Below are positions 32,290-34,017 of a stretch of DNA of 34,017 bases, in pieces. Made by a program: the position numbers and the translations under genes. How positions within the stretch are numbered: position 1 is the stretch's first letter; each line of letters opens with the position of its first letter. The DNA lies in assembly GCA_017445425.1 (NCBI GenBank), contig JAFSUF010000065.1, positions 1 through 34,017 of the forward strand, written 5' to 3'. The DNA comes from Bacteroidales bacterium (GTDB lineage Bacteria > Bacteroidota > Bacteroidia > Bacteroidales > UBA932). The notes under the pieces were generated by a model. The model made no database searches and had not been told where the DNA came from. It worked only from the letters and a program-made list of their open reading frames with translations.

Positions 32290-33165
32290 GTGGTCCACAA
32301 CGGCCTGCGGGGCCGTACTCAACGGTATAAATGCAAAGACTGTGGCCGCCGTTTTGACGGTGGAGTTCGTCGGGACAAATCCCAAGTAATAACCGACTAT
32401 GTAGAGGGCAAGCAGACACTGGATCAGCTTGCCCTCAAGTATCGTGTGAATGAGAAGACCATTCGCCGTGACCTGGAAGGGATGCGTTACGTCCAGAAGA
32501 TATCCAAATACAAACAAGTCACCATCCAGATGGACACCACCTACTGGGGACGCCGGTTCGGCCTGATGGTCATCCGGGATGCCACACGCGGACGGGTATT
32601 GTGGCGTAAGTACGTCACGCACGAGACCATCGCCGACTACTTGGAGGGCGTCGAATGGCTTAAGAAACAAGGCTTTAAGATCTATGGAGTGGTGATCGAT
32701 GGGATGAAGGCCCTCTTTCCATATCCCGTTCAGTTGTGCCAGTTCCATCAGATGCTGACTGTCAGGAAGTACATCACGCAAGACCCGGACATCGAGGCGT
32801 CCAAAGCTCTACTTGACCTTGTAAACGACATCACCAAGATGGACAAGGAAAGCTTTATCGGAGCCTTTGAAGAGTGGTATGAGACGTACAAAGACGTTCT
32901 GAACGAGCGCGTTCACGACAAACGCATCAAGAAGAAGACGCCCCCATATATGCGCCCCAGGTTGCGTAGTGCATACTTCAGCGTAAAGCGAAATATGCCG
33001 TTATTGTGGACCTTCTATGACCGTCCAGAGACAGGGCTGCCCAACACCAACAACGCCCTGGAAGGGCTGTTCTCCGACCTTAAGACCAAGGTCAGAGTGC
33101 ATAGTGGGATAAGTAAAGAGCACCGGAAGAAACTCCTTGACGAATACATCAAAAGAAACTATTAA
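32290..33165 (+). CDS. IS256-like transposase, zinc-binding variant (N-terminus out of frame)
   Basis: Cuts and joins the IS ends. 291 codons from the first in-frame start (GTG 32290). The true family start is probably the ATG at 32253, now out of frame. Numbered from the GTG: second half of a zinc finger RYKCKDCGRRF at 12-22, a helix-turn-helix at about 41-62 (TLDQLALKYRVNEKTIRRDL), and DDE residues D82 (IQMDTTYWG), D137 (VVIDGMKAL) and E258 (NALEGLFSDLK). The C-x2-H signature CQFH (150-153) between D and E supports the IS256/MULE-like fold. A protein made from the GTG would lack the first CxxC and probably bind its ends poorly. Intact downstream coding suggests the frame break is recent or functional. 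Confidence 0.85.
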   Translation: MVHNGLRGRTQRYKCKDCGRRFDGGVRRDKSQVITDYVEGKQTLDQLALKYRVNEKTIRRDLEGMRYVQKISKYKQVTIQMDTTYWGRRFGLMVIRDATRGRVLWRKYVTHETIADYLEGVEWLKKQGFKIYGVVIDGMKALFPYPVQLCQFHQMLTVRKYITQDPDIEASKALLDLVNDITKMDKESFIGAFEEWYETYKDVLNERVHDKRIKKKTPPYMRPRLRSAYFSVKRNMPLLWTFYDRPETGLPNTNNALEGLFSDLKTKVRVHSGISKEHRKKLLDEYIKRNY

Positions 33166-33181
33166 TCAAACACATATCATT

Positions 33182-33394
33182 ATGAAAACGACAGAACTCA
33201 TGTACAAAGTGGGGCAGCGCTACATCAAACTGAGGGCCGCCATCATCGAGGCCTACAATCACCCCGACGATGACTACTATGACATGCTGGAAACATATGC
33301 ATACGACATGCTCGAAGAGGCCATCGAAGAGTATGTGCTTGCGCGAGCAGAAGAGAAACGCATATCAAAAGAAAGAGACGAACTTCCCTTCTAG
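33182..33394 (+). CDS. Small acidic helical protein inside the IS
   Basis: 70 residues from ATG 33182, 16 nt after the transposase stop, inside the right inverted repeat. Sequence begins MKTTELMYKVGQRYIKLRAA and has a strongly acidic middle (PDDDYYDMLETYAYDMLEEAIEEY), predicted helical, with a charged C-terminus. No signal or membrane segment. I do not recognise a family. Its position between transposase and IS end, immediately downstream on the same strand, suggests a co-transcribed transposition helper, regulator or passenger. Confidence 0.55.
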   Translation: MKTTELMYKVGQRYIKLRAAIIEAYNHPDDDYYDMLETYAYDMLEEAIEEYVLARAEEKRISKERDELPF

Positions 33395-33405
33395 GGCTGG
33401 GCACC

Positions 33406-33433
33406 GCCGCCGGAATATACGACCTCCGGCGGC
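33406..33433. other. 9-bp-stem hairpin in the IS right-hand noncoding part
   Basis: GCCGCCGGA (33406-33414) and TCCGGCGGC (33425-33433) are perfect inverted repeats around a 10-nt loop. They start 12 nt after the small ORF and have no T tract. The surrounding 33395-33500 is strikingly G+C-rich compared with the rest of the accessory region. Confidence 0.6.
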
Positions 33434-33498
33434 TACAGATCGGGCGCTGCGGGGAGCTCCGGGAAAGGGCTCTCCTCGCACCCGACTGTTGCCCGTGC

Positions 33499-33519
33499 TA
33501 TCACCCGAAATGTCCACCC
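33499..33519 (-). repeat. IS right terminal inverted repeat
   Basis: Reverse complement matches the left end at 19 of 21 positions, starting GGGTGGACATT. It marks the outer boundary of the element. Confidence 0.85.
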
Positions 33520-33618
33520 TTAACTTTTGAGAGGAACTCCATCCCCCCAAATCTCCAGGTGACCCGCTATTTCATTGATCTTTATCCGACAATTATGCCG
33601 GCCCCGAGCGGGTTTATA

Positions 33619-33699
33619 AAAACAAAAGTGTGGAGCCATTTCGTTTATCAAATCGGGGCCTCTGGACGGGCCTTAACTCAAATAAACAATACTCCACAC
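33619..33699 (-). terminator. Terminal hairpin and U tract of the candidate ncRNA
   Basis: The stem GTGTGGAG/CTCCACAC with the inner GTTTAT/ATAAAC pairs is followed on the minus strand by TTTTGTTTTT (33628-33619). The loop is unusually large for a simple terminator. Confidence 0.6.
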
Positions 33700-33846
33700 C
33701 CATATGGAGACAGCGCAGAAGCGCGGTACACCAAACAAGGTGATGAGGTGATTTGCTTATCCTTGAGTTAAGAAATTGTCCAGATTTCCGATTTAGGATA
33801 AAAGCGAAAACACTTTCATCAATATGTCTGCCACCTTTCGGCAGCG
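33619..33846 (-). ncRNA. Candidate structured noncoding RNA, about 225 nt
   Basis: Bounded by a strong minus-strand promoter and a hairpin followed by TTTTGTTTTT. Reading 5' to 3' on the minus strand: a GCTGCC-GAAA-GGTGGC hairpin (GNRA tetraloop) close to the predicted start, TTATCC paired with GGATAA enclosing GAAAT/ATTTC, CACC/GGTG, GCGC-TTCT-GCGC, then the terminal stem GTGTGGAG/CTCCACAC with inner GTTTAT/ATAAAC. The large terminal loop carries TTGAGTTAAG, perfectly complementary over 10 bp to CTTAACTCAA about 90 nt upstream, which would make a pseudoknot or a switch. No ORF longer than a few codons starts near the 5' end. The length is in the range of 6S-type RNAs, but I cannot match it to a named family. 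Confidence 0.5.
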
Positions 33847-33850
33847 TTTG

Positions 33851-33880
33851 CAAATTTAAGGAGTCTTTTCTACAAATCAA
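33851..33880 (-). promoter_or_regulatory. Promoter of the candidate ncRNA
   Basis: Minus strand TTG (33878-33880), 19 nt, TAAATTTG (33851-33858), an excellent Bacteroidota promoter match. It predicts a start near 33844. Confidence 0.75.
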
Positions 33881-34017
33881 TACTTCGTTAAAAATTTAAA
33901 AACTATATAATTTTCAATTCATTACAACAACAATAGCCCGTTTCGTGGTGCCAGAGACACCCGTCGAACGACCTTGAACAAAAGCCGAAAAAAGTGTTAG
34001 AAAATCGCAGAAATAAT

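Larger units (their letters stand above)
32181..33519 (+). mobile_element. Insertion sequence, IS256-like with zinc-finger transposase, 1339 bp
   Basis: Bounded by 21-bp imperfect terminal inverted repeats (19 of 21 identical). It contains its own promoter, a transposase gene (N-terminus frame-broken) and a second small ORF. No target-site duplication is visible: the 9 bp outside the left end (TTTTTGGCG) and right end (TTAACTTTT) differ. The 100 bp before the right end are G+C-rich with a 9-bp-stem hairpin. Confidence 0.85.
33520..34017. other. 498-bp region right of the IS without a recognisable protein gene
   Basis: Short ORFs here have no domain. The content is dominated by inverted repeats: ACCCGCT/AGCGGGT (33562-33568 with 33607-33613), GGCCCCGA/TCGGGGCC (33600-33607 with 33653-33660), GTGTGGAG/CTCCACAC (33629-33636 with 33692-33699), CTTAACTCAA/TTGAGTTAAG (33672-33681 with 33763-33772), GCGC-AGAA-GCGC (33713-33724), and GGTG/CACC inside CGTT/AACG (33939-33970). 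Part of it is best explained by the ncRNA below. Confidence 0.6.

Noticed and set aside
33600..33699. Bridge-RNA or transposon-end RNA of the neighbouring IS
   Set aside because: It lies outside the IS inverted repeats, and the IS encodes a DDE transposase, not an IS110-type recombinase.
33939..33970. Terminator near the right window edge
   Set aside because: Stem-forming arms exist, but there is no T tract on either side; too weak to call.

Overview
The window looks like a chromosomal segment of a Bacteroidales (phylum Bacteroidota) genome. Three things point there: promoters of the TTG / TAnnTTTG type rather than -35/-10, no visible Shine-Dalgarno sites, and family content typical of the order (type III glutamine synthetase, a DUF5686-like surface protein, a divergent amidophosphoribosyltransferase beside asnB, LL-diaminopimelate aminotransferase, tandem periplasmic alpha/beta hydrolases). 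I cannot name the genus from the sequence alone.

Layout. 1-2835: a partial lipoprotein 5'-nucleotidase (minus) divergent from an adenosine-deaminase-like enzyme (plus), suggesting nucleotide and nucleoside salvage. 2884-7154 (minus): a DEDDh exonuclease, two tandem paralogous exported esterases, and one long ORF that joins a glycerate kinase to RNase HII. The last three genes are spaced 4 nt apart. 7250-7792: beta-carbonic anhydrase. 7799-18650 (minus): a tightly packed nitrogen operon gltB-gltD-pyrG-asnB-purF-like, four of whose five products are glutamine amidotransferases or their catalytic subunit. 18914-23223 (plus): dapF-dapL-glnN (lysine/peptidoglycan precursor synthesis plus glutamine synthetase), closed by a perfect 16-bp bidirectional terminator. 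The two divergent blocks together cover ammonia assimilation and the main uses of glutamine and glutamate.

23301-30472: a small outer-membrane barrel-like protein, a DUF5686-type protein, a family 4 glycosyltransferase, ClpC, and tRNA-Lys(CTT) with its own promoter and terminator. This is the end of the housekeeping region.

30473-34017 is accessory DNA. A 590-bp structured, gene-poor stretch contains a three-copy 23-nt noncoding tandem repeat and two consecutive promoter-like sequences. It leads into an Abi_2 (AbiD/AbiF-type) gene with a HEPN RNase motif. Then comes a 1339-bp insertion sequence with 21-bp terminal inverted repeats. Its zinc-finger IS256-like transposase has its N-terminus out of frame at an A8 run, and the element also carries a small acidic ORF. 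Beyond the IS lies a candidate noncoding RNA of about 225 nt on the minus strand, with its own strong promoter, a pseudoknot-capable fold and a terminator.

The items I consider most worth testing are the HEPN Abi gene with its structured, repeat-bearing upstream region, the ncRNA at 33.6-33.85 kb, the glycerate kinase-RNase HII fusion with an A9 run at its junction, and the frame break in the IS transposase.
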